A model generated the notes under the pieces. It saw only the letters and a program-made list of their open reading frames with translations, did not search any database and had not been told where the DNA came from. DNA of 40,540 nt from Ureibacillus galli. Its GTDB lineage: Bacteria; Bacillota; Bacilli; Bacillales_A; Planococcaceae. Position numbers and translations under genes: made by a program. Location: NCBI RefSeq assembly GCF_014836845.1, contig NZ_JACSQA010000030.1, positions 1-40,540 of the forward strand, in the 5' to 3' direction. This document shows positions 27,905 to 36,549 of this stretch, in pieces (within the stretch, counting starts at the first letter, position 1; each line of letters opens with the position of its first letter).

Positions 27905-28810
27905 TTGGATAAATTTGATTGTATTGTCATTGGTGCAGGACCTGCTGGATTAAGTGCAGCCCTAACTTTGGGAAGAGCGCGTAGAAACATTGCCATTTTT
28001 GATAATGGAACAAATCGAAATCGAGTAACTCAAGCGTCACACGGTTTTTTAACGAGAGATGGCATTAAACCACAAGAATTTAAAGATATAGCAATGAAGG
28101 AATTACAGTCTTACCCTTCTATTTCCATTTTTCACGAAACAGTGATTGAGGTAGATAAAGATAACCAAACGGATTTATTTTTCGTTAAAACATCAAACAA
28201 TGCGTCTTATATGGCAGAAAAAATATTGTTAGCTACTGGTATACAAGAAGAATTTCCCCTTTCACAGGTGAAACAATATTACGGTAAAAGTTTATTCAAC
28301 TGTCCCTATTGTGATGGTTGGGAGCTGAGAGACCAGCCTTTAGCCGTCATTGCAGAAAATAGTGAACACGCTATTCATCTAACGAAATTGCTTATGAATT
28401 GGTCAAAAGATCTAATCGTTTTTACGAATGGCCATGAACTATCTGATCAAGTACGAAACGTATTTGAAAGTAAAAAAATAAAAGTTTATACGTCCATTAT
28501 TAAAAACCTACTTGGGGATCATGGTAAATTAGAACGTATTGAATTAGAATCAGGTGAAACCATTTCAAGAAGTGGTGGCTTTGTAGTACCTCGTTTTTAT
28601 CGTCCAAATCAATTTGCCGAACAATTCAATTGTCAAGTTGATGAAAACGGAATCATTATCACAGATGGTAATGGACGAACAACCGTGCCCGGGGTCTATA
28701 TTGCAGGTGAAACCGAAAAGGCTGGCCCCTCTTCTTTGATGATTGCTGCCGCTGATGGTTTTAAGGCTGCTACCAGCGTAAACATGGATCTAACATTAGA
28801 AAGATTTTAA
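27905..28810 (+). CDS. Thioredoxin-reductase-like FAD/NAD(P)H oxidoreductase
   Basis: The protein of about 301 residues is a low-molecular-weight thioredoxin-reductase-like flavoenzyme. It has the FAD dinucleotide motif VIGAGPAGLSAA (about 8-19), a redox pair CPYC (about 133-136), and the C-terminal FAD motif TTVPGVYIAGETEKAGPS. The usual pyridine-nucleotide glycine motif is poorly kept (AVIAENSEHAIHL), so the reductant is uncertain. TTG at 27905, behind GGAGG, is chosen over an upstream TTG. It follows an Rrf2 regulator and shares its operator, suggesting a thiol-stress role. A terminator follows. Confidence 0.9.
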   Translation: MDKFDCIVIGAGPAGLSAALTLGRARRNIAIFDNGTNRNRVTQASHGFLTRDGIKPQEFKDIAMKELQSYPSISIFHETVIEVDKDNQTDLFFVKTSNNASYMAEKILLATGIQEEFPLSQVKQYYGKSLFNCPYCDGWELRDQPLAVIAENSEHAIHLTKLLMNWSKDLIVFTNGHELSDQVRNVFESKKIKVYTSIIKNLLGDHGKLERIELESGETISRSGGFVVPRFYRPNQFAEQFNCQVDENGIIITDGNGRTTVPGVYIAGETEKAGPSSLMIAAADGFKAATSVNMDLTLERF

Positions 28811-28812
28811 AA

Positions 28813-28855
28813 ATGAAAGCTGATGAGTTATAAAAATAAACTCATCAGCTTTTTG
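28813..28855 (+). terminator. Terminator of the Rrf2 regulon unit
   Basis: The exact stem AAAGCTGATGAGTT/AACTCATCAGCTTT is followed by TTG. It lies directly after the flavoprotein stop. Confidence 0.9.
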
Positions 28856-28881
28856 ATTGTGGAGCACATAAAGGAGTTAAA

Positions 28882-29769
28882 CTATTCCTTTCCGGTTACA
28901 ACATTCGGCTTTTTATTAATTAAATAAATACTTAATAAAATGAATACCATTCCGATCAATAAAGTTATGGTAAATGGTTCATCTAAGAAAACCGTACCGA
29001 GTAACACTGCAATTAATGGGACTAAAAAGGTAAAAGAGCTAACTTTTCCTGCCTCTCCTTTACTCATTAATTGGTTATACAAAACAAAAGCTAATGCTAC
29101 ACCAAAAATTGCCCCATAGATTAAACAAACAATAAATGACCCGTTCCATTCAATTGCCCGGATGTCTTCTGCTCCTAAGCCATAAAACAACATACAAAGA
29201 CCACCAATGACATTTTGTAAAGCAACTAACCAAAACCCATTGACGACATTGCTCTTTATTTTTACATAGATCGTTCCAATCGCCCAACCACTAGCTGTAA
29301 TGAGTGCAAGTACAAATCCAATCGGAGCAACTTTGCCACTAATCCCATCTAAACTTACCATCACAACACCTAAAAACCCTAAACATACACCGATGATTTT
29401 GTTACGAGTAAGCGGTTCTTTTAAAAATGGCCATGCGAGTATAACAACAAGCACTGGTTGGAAATAAACGATGACAGAGTATAAGCCTGCCGGTAAATAT
29501 TGCAAACCTATCGATTGAATTCCGTAGAAAAGTATGACATTAAATATACTCGAAATTACATAAACGGGCCAATTTTCTTTCCATTTTATTTTTCTCCATT
29601 GAGGAATTAAGATCAAAGCAAATAAAAGTCCTGCAATGATTGAACGGATTCCCGAAAATAAGACTGGTGGCGAAAACTGTAAGGCATATTTATAAATCGG
29701 CCATACAGATCCCCATATACAGACAAGCGCGATAAGACTAAAAATCGTTTTCATATTACTATTCTTCAA
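28882..29769 (-). CDS. EamA/DMT-family transporter
   Basis: This protein of about 295 residues has ten membrane segments in two EamA repeats. The first repeat has LVCIWGSVWPIYKYALQFSPPVLFSGIRSI, and the second has ASGWAIGTIYVKIK and LNEPLT-like EPFTITLLIG. It is a drug/metabolite exporter type; the substrate is unknown. The open frame begins at TTG 29790, but TTG at 29769 is better placed relative to AAGGGA. A related but frameshifted gene lies just upstream on the same strand. Confidence 0.87.
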   Translation of the reverse strand: MKNSNMKTIFSLIALVCIWGSVWPIYKYALQFSPPVLFSGIRSIIAGLLFALILIPQWRKIKWKENWPVYVISSIFNVILFYGIQSIGLQYLPAGLYSVIVYFQPVLVVILAWPFLKEPLTRNKIIGVCLGFLGVVMVSLDGISGKVAPIGFVLALITASGWAIGTIYVKIKSNVVNGFWLVALQNVIGGLCMLFYGLGAEDIRAIEWNGSFIVCLIYGAIFGVALAFVLYNQLMSKGEAGKVSSFTFLVPLIAVLLGTVFLDEPFTITLLIGMVFILLSIYLINKKPNVVTGKE

Positions 29770-29960
29770 GTTATTTTTTCCCTTCCCCAAATGGCTATTT
29801 CACAATTTCCTTGTAATCAAAATAGACAATGCAGAAAGTTTGGTAAAAATGAGTATAAATCTAAATGGAGCGAAAGTTGCCTTTTCCCTTGAAGAAACAA
29901 CATGGGCCAGAAAGAATCCCCCTCTTAATAGACACTGAGAAGGACTTCTTAGTTCACAAG

Positions 29961-30856
29961 CTAATCATTTATCTTTAAAATTCTTTTTACGCCATGATTT
30001 TTCTGCTGAAAATTGCTATTTACAAGATAGATTCCAATAATAATAAATATACCACCAACGATGATGGAAAGGTATAATGACTCCCCTAATATGAGCCAGC
30101 CAGATAGAACACCAAAGAAAGGTGCTAAAAATAAAAATGCACTCGTTTTTCCTGGATCACCTTTTTGTAGCAGATAATACCAGACGGCAAATTGAACAAT
30201 TGAAGACATAATACTTAACCATAATAAAACGAGTAATGAATGGCTATTTAAAATAAAAAATGGTTTTTCAACAATAAAGCTACTGAGTAAAAGTAAAAAT
30301 CCACCAAAAAGCATCTGATAGGCGGATAGAACCCACGTATCGAAATGTACTCCCCATTTATTCGCTAATAATGTGGCGATTGCCCAAAAAACTGCAGAAA
30401 GAATTCCATAAAAAATCCCAATCTTCAATTCTAGTTGTGCGCCCATTGTAATACTTACCCCTACTAATCCAAAAAGAACACCTATCCATTGATAAAATTT
30501 ATAATGTGTTTTTAAAAAAATCGTACTGAATACAACAACAAGTAACGGGTTCGTAAATGTAAGAATAGAAGATTCACTCGCTGTAATCGTTCGTAAACTC
30601 AAAAAAATACACCCCATAACACCAGCTGTTTGAAAAGCACCAATCACCAATATCTTTATCCAACTTTTTATAGATGTCGGGTGCGGTCTTTTTAAAATAA
30701 AAACTATTACAGCCATCATAAGTCCAGCAAGTGTAAAGCGTAATGCTGCTAATAATAATGGAGATAATAAGGTAAACCAATCTTCACGACAGCAAAAGAA
30801 GAACCCATTAAAAAGGTTGTTAAGAGTATTAATGTTGTAAATTTGAACGTATTCAT
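29961..30856 (-). pseudogene. EamA/DMT-family transporter with N-terminal frameshift
   Basis: The larger frame (29961-30719) gives 252 residues starting inside the protein. ATG at 30856, behind GGGAGATA, encodes MNTFKFTTLILLTTFLMGSS and then AVVKIGL, the proper EamA N-terminus. It runs into a stop after shifting frame near 30764-30773 (the ATAATAAGG stretch). One extra base there would restore IGLPYLSPLLLAALRFTLAG. The gene is thus either a recent pseudogene or carries an assembly indel. If intact it would be a ten-segment exporter of about 298 residues. Confidence 0.8.
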
Positions 30857-31113
30857 TTTTTATCTCCCTACTTATTTAATTGACCAGTCTGTCTGTTCAT
30901 TATAACGGCTGAATATTTCAACCATAATCGAAATATTGAATGTAATGGAGATAACTTTGAAACGACAAGGAAAAATGGACCGTGACCTATTAAACTAACA
31001 TCTTGAAAATAGCACCTACCACTGATCTCGAGCATTCCATTTAATTGACCTTCGAATGATAAAAGGTTTAGACTTAACAGTGGAATAGTGAATATATGGA
31101 AGGTTGGATATGG
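30857..31113. other. Intergenic control region between EamA and GNAT genes
   Basis: For the EamA gene, a minus-strand -10 TATAAT lies at 30899-30904. Directly downstream of it is GACCAGTCTGTCTGTTC (30882-30898), which looks like a TetR-family operator. No TetR gene is in the window. An exact 8-bp inverted repeat AATATTTC/GAAATATT lies at 30912-30937. The remaining stretch shows no gene. Confidence 0.45.
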
Positions 31114-31698
31114 ATGATTAGAATGGCAACCCAAAAGGATTGTATGGAGATTGCAAAACTGTTATGGGTAATCTTTGAGGATATGGAATTACCTTTACTT
31201 AAGAAGATTTCTAAAAATACATTACTTGATATGGTGGCTGAGTGTATTGCCGAACCTACATATCGTTTTGGTTTTAAAAGAGGCTTAGTTTATGAGTTAA
31301 ATGGAGAAATTGCGGGTGTCATCTTTGGCTATCCCGCAGAGGACGAGGCGATCATTGATGAGCCATTTAGAAACGTATTACTGAAAAACGGTTTTGATCC
31401 TAATGATAATTTATTTGTTGATAAAGAGACACTTCCAAATGAATGGTATATCGATTCAGTGGTCGTAAACCAAAAATTTAGAGGTTTAGGTATTGGCTCC
31501 GCTTTACTAAACGGGATGAGCCAAACCGCGATCGATGCAGGATACCATACGATTGGTCTCAATGTAGATAAGGCAAACCCGAAAGCGAAAAAGTTATATG
31601 CTAGTTTAGGGTATCAGAAAGTTGCTGAATTAGTCATTAGTGATCATCAATATGAACATATGTGTAAATCATTAACAATTGATTCACTCGAAAAATAA
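31114..31698 (+). CDS. GNAT-family acetyltransferase
   Basis: This protein of about 194 residues starts IRMATQKDCMEIAKLLW. The acetyl-CoA loop is VVVNQKFRGLGIGSALLNGM, and the C-terminal GNAT pattern is LNVDKANPKAKKLYASLGYQKV. Within GNATs this resembles uncharacterised Bacillus acetyltransferases; the substrate is unknown. ATG at 31114, about nine bases after GGAAGG, is preferred over 31096. It is monocistronic, with a terminator. Confidence 0.9.
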   Translation: MIRMATQKDCMEIAKLLWVIFEDMELPLLKKISKNTLLDMVAECIAEPTYRFGFKRGLVYELNGEIAGVIFGYPAEDEAIIDEPFRNVLLKNGFDPNDNLFVDKETLPNEWYIDSVVVNQKFRGLGIGSALLNGMSQTAIDAGYHTIGLNVDKANPKAKKLYASLGYQKVAELVISDHQYEHMCKSLTIDSLEK

Positions 31699-31733
31699 AC
31701 AACATCGGTGCGTACCACCAATTGTATTCAAAG

Positions 31734-31766
31734 AGACCAGAGTTGCCATAGCCGCTCTGGTTTTCT
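31734..31766 (+). terminator. Terminator after GNAT gene
   Basis: The stem ACCAGAG/CTCTGGT around a 12-base loop is followed by TTTC. Confidence 0.75.
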
Positions 31767-31811
31767 CATTTATTAGGAACAGAACATAAGCATTTCTAAT
31801 CACCCTTATTG

Positions 31812-32024
31812 TCACAATCCATCCTCAGTTTTATCCAAAAGTTTGTCTAGCTTCTCTGAAATTCTTATAAGTAATACGAAAATATGAATGAAAAAGCCAA
31901 CTACAATCCCCACTAAAGGCGCATAATAACCTACGAATAAAATGGCTATTAAAGTTGGTAGAATATATCCAAAAGCGATCATTGTATCCCATCCTACATT
32001 AACTTTACTTTTAATAAAATCCAC
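31812..32024 (-). CDS. 70-residue two-pass membrane protein
   Basis: The product has two membrane segments (about 15-34 and 36-54) followed by a charged helix, RISEKLDKLLDKTEDG. GTG at 32024 has no convincing ribosome site, so the start is uncertain. No family is recognised. It lies between a terminator and another GNAT gene. Confidence 0.55.
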   Translation of the reverse strand: MDFIKSKVNVGWDTMIAFGYILPTLIAILFVGYYAPLVGIVVGFFIHIFVLLIRISEKLDKLLDKTEDGL

Positions 32025-32100
32025 TTCAATTAAAAGAACCCTATTCCCTCTTTCGATTCACGACCTGAAGTGGTAACTCATGAAAACTAGCAACTACACT

Positions 32101-32523
32101 TTATAAATCCTTTTTCAAATAGTAATGCTCAAATTCCCTACCGACATTGTCGATGCTACCATATACTTGATATCCATTCTTTTTATAGAAATCTAATGCT
32201 TGAAAACTTAAAGTATCCACTTTGATGAAATCACACTTTTTATCCAGAGCTATTTTCTCTATTTCTAACAACAATTTTGTCCCATAGCCAGAATGTCTTA
32301 AGTCCTCATCTAAAATAAGTGTATAAATTTCTAACCAATTCCAATTTACTGCACTTAAGATTCCACCACGAACATTGTCGTTCTCATCCTTTAGAAACAA
32401 ATTAATTTCTTCGTATCGCCCAACTAAATCCTTTGGAAAGTACTTTAAATTAAATTTATAAAGCTCGTCGTCAATATATTCTTTTGCTTCTTTATTTACT
32501 TCATTACAAATATGAAGTTCCAT
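32101..32523 (-). CDS. GNAT-family acetyltransferase
   Basis: This protein of about 140 residues is a compact GNAT. It has FLKDENDNVRGGILSAVNWNWLEIYTL, then the acetyl-CoA loop DEDLRHSGYGTKLLLEIE and the closing FYKKNGYQVYG. The pattern resembles N-acetyltransferases annotated as aminoglycoside- or peptide-type; the substrate is unknown. The second ATG (32523) is preferred because AAAGGGG is only three bases from the first. Confidence 0.88.
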   Translation of the reverse strand: MELHICNEVNKEAKEYIDDELYKFNLKYFPKDLVGRYEEINLFLKDENDNVRGGILSAVNWNWLEIYTLILDEDLRHSGYGTKLLLEIEKIALDKKCDFIKVDTLSFQALDFYKKNGYQVYGSIDNVGREFEHYYLKKDL

Positions 32524-32570
32524 TATCATTTTCCCCTTTCTTCTTTTTATTTGATTTTCGCGAAAATGAT

Positions 32571-33359
32571 CTAACCTATCATGCTACATTCCTTTGGTAA
32601 CCTCCCTTCCTGGATCCACCCTTCCACGAGATGATTAAAGAAGTCCGGCATTGCTAAAGAAACACCATGCCCTACTTTAGGTAAAATGATTCCAGTACAA
32701 TTCGGGTTTGCGTTGACGATATCTTTAGCAGATTTTTTCATAACCCCTTTTTCCTTTTCACCTACTGTAACGAGTATTTTTCCCTTTGCTTTTCTAAAAT
32801 CTATCGGAATTTCAAAGGACATGTTTTCCTCTAATACTCTAATAAGCGTGTCGGGTTTTAGTTGGCAACTTTCCTCGTAATACCTTTCAAAGTAGACTTC
32901 CCCTATGTATAATTGCTTTGCTTGGAGTTTGGAAAAATATCGATTTTTTATTAACGGAAAGGATAGTTTAATCGCAGGTTTGATAATTTTTTTCATGTAT
33001 GGCATAGGTCTGACTGAGGCGCTATTGATCATGGCAAAATCGATTAAATCTGGTTTCATGCTGAGTAGTTGGATAATGACTTGTGAACCTAACGAAAAGC
33101 CAATTAAAATGACTTTCTTTCCTCTAGCTTTTTCTTCAATTAGTTGGATTAATGCTTCTGCACTCCCCTTTATCGAAAAGGGAATGTCAACATTGTTTAA
33201 ACCATGTTCAGGTAAAATCGGCACAATGCAATGGTAATGCTTGAAGTATTGTACTTGTTGATCCCACATCCAATCACTCACACCGCCACCATGTAAAAAG
33301 ACCATCAAGGAAGCACTTTTATCACCGTATTCTTTGTAACGTAAAGTCAATTCCTTCAC
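32571..33359 (-). CDS. Alpha/beta hydrolase
   Basis: This protein of about 262 residues has the oxyanion segment VFLHGGGVSDWMWD, the nucleophile elbow GFSLGS (Ser about 89) and the catalytic His in PKVGHGVSLAMPDFF. The open frame reaches ATG 33392, but that codon lies inside the terminator hairpin of the upstream gene. I therefore prefer GTG 33359 (MKELTLRYKEYG), with TTG 33350 as an alternative. A soluble esterase or lipase-like role is likely; the substrate is unknown. Confidence 0.85.
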   Translation of the reverse strand: MKELTLRYKEYGDKSASLMVFLHGGGVSDWMWDQQVQYFKHYHCIVPILPEHGLNNVDIPFSIKGSAEALIQLIEEKARGKKVILIGFSLGSQVIIQLLSMKPDLIDFAMINSASVRPMPYMKKIIKPAIKLSFPLIKNRYFSKLQAKQLYIGEVYFERYYEESCQLKPDTLIRVLEENMSFEIPIDFRKAKGKILVTVGEKEKGVMKKSAKDIVNANPNCTGIILPKVGHGVSLAMPDFFNHLVEGWIQEGRLPKECSMIG

Positions 33360-33384
33360 CTCACTCCCTATTAAATTCAATAAG

Positions 33385-33420
33385 AAAGACATTTCTTCCT
33401 GCTCTAAAGAAATGCCTTAC
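33385..33420 (-). terminator. Terminator after the SUKH gene
   Basis: On the minus strand AAGGCATTTCTT pairs with AAGAAATGTCTT and is followed by TCTTATT, just past the stop at 33435. Confidence 0.75.
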
Positions 33421-33434
33421 GTTGTATGTTCAAT

Positions 33435-34217
33435 TCAATTATTACTGAAGTACATATCTGCATAATATTCGATTTCATTGTCCTTCCGAATGATGGATAC
33501 CATTTCCTCTACCCCATTCGAAGACAGGATTCCTACTTCGTGGAAATGATTCGCGTAATTGGCCGCTAACTGTTTGATATCGAGAATTGGACTTTGTAGA
33601 AGAGCGATTAACTTTTGTTCAATGAAGTGTTCATTTCCTTTCGTATTTTCAAAAAGGTAATCCAAAGCAAGGGTAATCTCTTGCTCCTTTGAAGTTGAAA
33701 AGGCATTGTTCAGTTCATCGATCGTCCATTGTCTTTCATCTTGTTCAAAATAAAGATCTTCAACATCTCTTTCTTCTACATATAATCCATTTATGAACGT
33801 GTCAAAGTTAGGTGCTAACTCAAAAATCTGGTCCCATTCCACATTAATATATATAACTGGAGGCTCCTCTTTTGTATGGCGATAATCAAGTGCCACCCAC
33901 GAATGTCCACTTCCAGAGAGTAATACAATATTGTTCGGCAAATTCCACTCTCGTATGAAATAGTCACTTTCCAATATCCCGTTTTCTTCGCCTATCCCGA
34001 AAAGGAATTCCATATTTATATGATCATCCGCCCAAGATGTTGGGACATCTGAAGGATATGAATCATAGATGATGTATCCACCATTCTGTTCTTGAAGTAA
34101 ATGAATATAAGATTTAGGCAGTTTTACTCTAAGGGTTTCTTCTGCTTTTTCTAGTATTTTGTCAGTTAAAGGGGGTAATTTATAATATTCGTCGTCTTTT
34201 TTCCAAATATTGATCAT
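33435..34217 (-). CDS. SMI1/KNR4 (SUKH) family protein
   Basis: This protein of about 260 residues has an N-terminal SUKH domain. Its features are LPPLTDKILEKAEETLRVKLPKSYIHLLQEQNGG, later WALDYRHTKEEPPVIYINVE, and about 100 helical residues at the C-terminus. SUKH proteins commonly act as immunity proteins against polymorphic or contact-dependent toxins, but many are housekeeping or unassigned. ATG at 34217, behind GGAGGT, replaces a longer frame to 34355. No toxin gene is nearby. A decayed copy of its central part lies at 37666-37763. Confidence 0.88.
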   Translation of the reverse strand: MINIWKKDDEYYKLPPLTDKILEKAEETLRVKLPKSYIHLLQEQNGGYIIYDSYPSDVPTSWADDHINMEFLFGIGEENGILESDYFIREWNLPNNIVLLSGSGHSWVALDYRHTKEEPPVIYINVEWDQIFELAPNFDTFINGLYVEERDVEDLYFEQDERQWTIDELNNAFSTSKEQEITLALDYLFENTKGNEHFIEQKLIALLQSPILDIKQLAANYANHFHEVGILSSNGVEEMVSIIRKDNEIEYYADMYFSNN

Positions 34218-34646
34218 GATGAACCGACCTCCAAAAATGGGTATGTTTTGAACGCATTGGTAGGAACAATCATTATAACGCAAAATTTTCCATTTAGAAC
34301 CAATCACGAAGCCACCAACAAAATTGATTACCCTTACCATAACACGATTAGACATCTTATATTTTTTGCATCAAAATCTACTGGTTTATAATAAAGACGT
34401 TTTAAAACCAAATAGGTTAAAAATGGTGAGTCATGCTTTTTTTCAACAATCGTGTCAGATTGTTGAGTAGCAATCAAAAGCTGAAAGAGGTATCTTTCAA
34501 TTATATTATTATGAATTGTAATTTAAAATCGTGGAAAGTTTAGTTGAAGATTTTCAGTCCATTAATAAGTCCATTTTTTTGGGAAAGAAAAGATATAATA
34601 GAACAAGATTAGGACCTATATGTACATATTATTTAGGGGTGAAACT
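34218..34646. other. Divergent intergenic region before the Van-type operon
   Basis: It contains an exact 8-bp inverted repeat CAACAATC/GATTGTTG (34449-34470 area) with a 6-base loop but no T-tract after it. A probable -10, TATAAT, sits near 34594-34600, about 50 bases before the response-regulator start. No gene is supported here. Confidence 0.5.
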
Positions 34647-35342
34647 ATGAAAGATATATCGATACTAATTGCTGATGATGAGGAGGAAATTGCTGATTTA
34701 ATTGCCTTTCATCTTGAAAAAGAAGGATACCATATTATGAAAGTTTCAGATGGTCAAGAGGCTGTTCGTGTTATCGAAAATCAAGTCTTTGATTTGCTAA
34801 TTTTGGATATTATGATGCCGAAAATGAATGGATATGAAGTAACCCACCGCATTCGTGAACAGCATAATATGCCTATTATATTTTTAAGTGCTAAAACATC
34901 TGATTTTGACAAAGTACAGGGACTCATAATTGGAGCAGATGACTATATGACTAAACCATTCTCTCCCATTGAATTGGTAGCTAGAGTAAATGCGCAGTTA
35001 CGGCGATTTACTACTTTGAATCAAGCTAAGAACGAAAAAAAATCAAATCTAGAGTTTGGTGGACTAGTTATTTCTCCTGAGCAACGGGCGGTTACTCTTT
35101 ACGGAGAATATATTGAGTTAACTCCTAAAGAATTTGATATTTTGTATTTGCTAGCCAGCCATCCAAAGAAAGTTTATAGTGTGGAAAATATTTTCCAGCA
35201 GGTGTGGGGCGAAGCTTATTTTGAAAGTGGGAATACTGTTATGGTTCATATTCGTACATTACGGAAAAAACTTAAAGAAGATCAGCAGAAAAACAAATTA
35301 ATTAAAACTGTATGGGGAATCGGGTATACATTCAATGGTTAA
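34647..35342 (+). CDS. VanR-type OmpR/PhoB-family response regulator
   Basis: This 231-residue regulator has a receiver domain with acidic pocket DDE (about 10-12), phospho-acceptor Asp about 54 in LILDIMMPKMNG and conserved Lys about 103 in DDYMTKPF. A winged-helix domain follows (ELTPKEFDILYLLASHPKKV, then NTVMVHIRTLRKKL and VWGIGYTF). It is closest to the VanR branch. ATG at 34647 follows AGGGGTGA. Its last codons overlap the kinase start. The likely target is the vanY gene downstream, whose leader has 11-base direct repeats. Confidence 0.92.
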   Translation: MKDISILIADDEEEIADLIAFHLEKEGYHIMKVSDGQEAVRVIENQVFDLLILDIMMPKMNGYEVTHRIREQHNMPIIFLSAKTSDFDKVQGLIIGADDYMTKPFSPIELVARVNAQLRRFTTLNQAKNEKKSNLEFGGLVISPEQRAVTLYGEYIELTPKEFDILYLLASHPKKVYSVENIFQQVWGEAYFESGNTVMVHIRTLRKKLKEDQQKNKLIKTVWGIGYTFNG

Positions 35343-36441
35343 AGTTTTAAGAAGTTTTCGCTCAAAAATGATTATGTTATTTGGATTAAGTATGATTCTG
35401 TCTGGCTCCATCACTTATATAATCTTTAAAATACTTCAATATTATTACCATACTTGGGTTGATTACGGCGATTTATTAACCCATTTCCGATTATTTATAT
35501 TAAAAATTGGAGACATTAATTTCTTTTTACTTATTTTTATCCCACTTTCGATACTGTTTTTCTTTTTCTTTACGAAGCGCTATTCTACTTATTTCAACGA
35601 GATTTCAAGCGGAATTCACTACCTTGCTCGCGGAGACTTTCAACATCAAGTTGAAATCCAATCAAATGATGAGTTTAATGATATTGCCAAAGACATAAAT
35701 CTCGCAAGTAAAAAATTAAAAGAAGCCATAGAAAGAGGTGACTTTTCAGAAAGCAGTAAGAATCAACTAGTTGTAAATTTAGCACATGATCTGCGTACCC
35801 CACTAACTTCTGTTTTAGGTTATTTGGATTTAATCCTTAAAGATGAAAACTTGACGAAAGAACAAGTTAGGCATTTTTTAACGATTGCTTTTACTAAATC
35901 CCAACGTTTAGAAAGGCTAATTGATGAATTATTTGAAATAACTAAAATGAATTATGGAATGCTGCCAGTAGATAAAAAAAGATTTAATCTAACAGACCTA
36001 CTAAACCAATTAAATGAAGAACTGTATCCTGTATACGAAAAAAATCATTTGATTGCCCGGATGAATATTCCTAGCCATTTACCCGTTTTGGGTGATGGAG
36101 ATTTGCTAGCACGACTTTTTGAAAATCTTATCACCAATGCAATTCGTTATGGATTTGACGGCCAGTATGTAGATATTAATGGTTTCATTGAAGCTAACGA
36201 AGTGGTAGTACAAGTTGTGAATTATGGAGATAGTATCCCTCATGATGAACTCCCGTATCTTTTTGATATGTTCTATACCGGAGACAAAGCACGAACCCAT
36301 AGAGAAGATAGTACAGGATTGGGTCTGTTTATTGCGAAGAATATTGCAGAGCAGCATAATGGATCAATTACTGCTGAAAGCAACGTCGTACAGACAACTT
36401 TTGAAGTCCGATTACCAAAGGAAAGTGAACAAAATAATTAA
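35335..36441 (+). CDS. VanS-type sensor histidine kinase
   Basis: This 368-residue kinase has two membrane segments (about 12-34 and 62-80) with a short outer loop of about 27 residues, then a HAMP-like linker (about 81-132). The H-box is NLAHDLRTPLTSVLGYLDL (His about 151), followed by the N-box ENLITNAIRYG and G-box DSTGLGLFIAKNIAEQHNG. The layout matches VanS. The short sensor loop implies sensing near or within the membrane. ATG at 35335 overlaps the regulator gene. It should phosphorylate the adjacent VanR-type protein. Confidence 0.92.
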   Translation: MVKVLRSFRSKMIMLFGLSMILSGSITYIIFKILQYYYHTWVDYGDLLTHFRLFILKIGDINFFLLIFIPLSILFFFFFTKRYSTYFNEISSGIHYLARGDFQHQVEIQSNDEFNDIAKDINLASKKLKEAIERGDFSESSKNQLVVNLAHDLRTPLTSVLGYLDLILKDENLTKEQVRHFLTIAFTKSQRLERLIDELFEITKMNYGMLPVDKKRFNLTDLLNQLNEELYPVYEKNHLIARMNIPSHLPVLGDGDLLARLFENLITNAIRYGFDGQYVDINGFIEANEVVVQVVNYGDSIPHDELPYLFDMFYTGDKARTHREDSTGLGLFIAKNIAEQHNGSITAESNVVQTTFEVRLPKESEQNN

Positions 36442-36460
36442 GTAGATTTCAAATAAATAA

Positions 36461-36477
36461 TTTAAGAAAAATTTAAG
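36461..36477 (+). promoter_or_regulatory. PhoB/VanR-type direct repeat upstream of vanY
   Basis: TTTAAG at 36461-36466 and 36472-36477 are repeated at an 11-base period, the signature spacing for OmpR/PhoB-family dimers. They lie about 75 bases before the vanY start, and a -10 (TATTAT, about 36511) sits downstream at a fitting distance. Control by the adjacent regulator is inferred. Confidence 0.65.
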
Positions 36478-36549
36478 ATTTACCCCACTCTTTTTTTAAA
36501 TAGTTTTACCTATTATATCAATTAGTGACGAATAAGGAGGAAACTGAAA

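Noticed and set aside
30868..31134. 88-codon minus-strand frame between EamA and GNAT genes
   Set aside because: No ribosome site, it runs into the GNAT start, and its end coincides with promoter/operator sequence.
34449..34470. Hairpin CAACAATC/GATTGTTG as a terminator
   Set aside because: There is no T-run after the stem on either strand; it may be an operator or chance palindrome.
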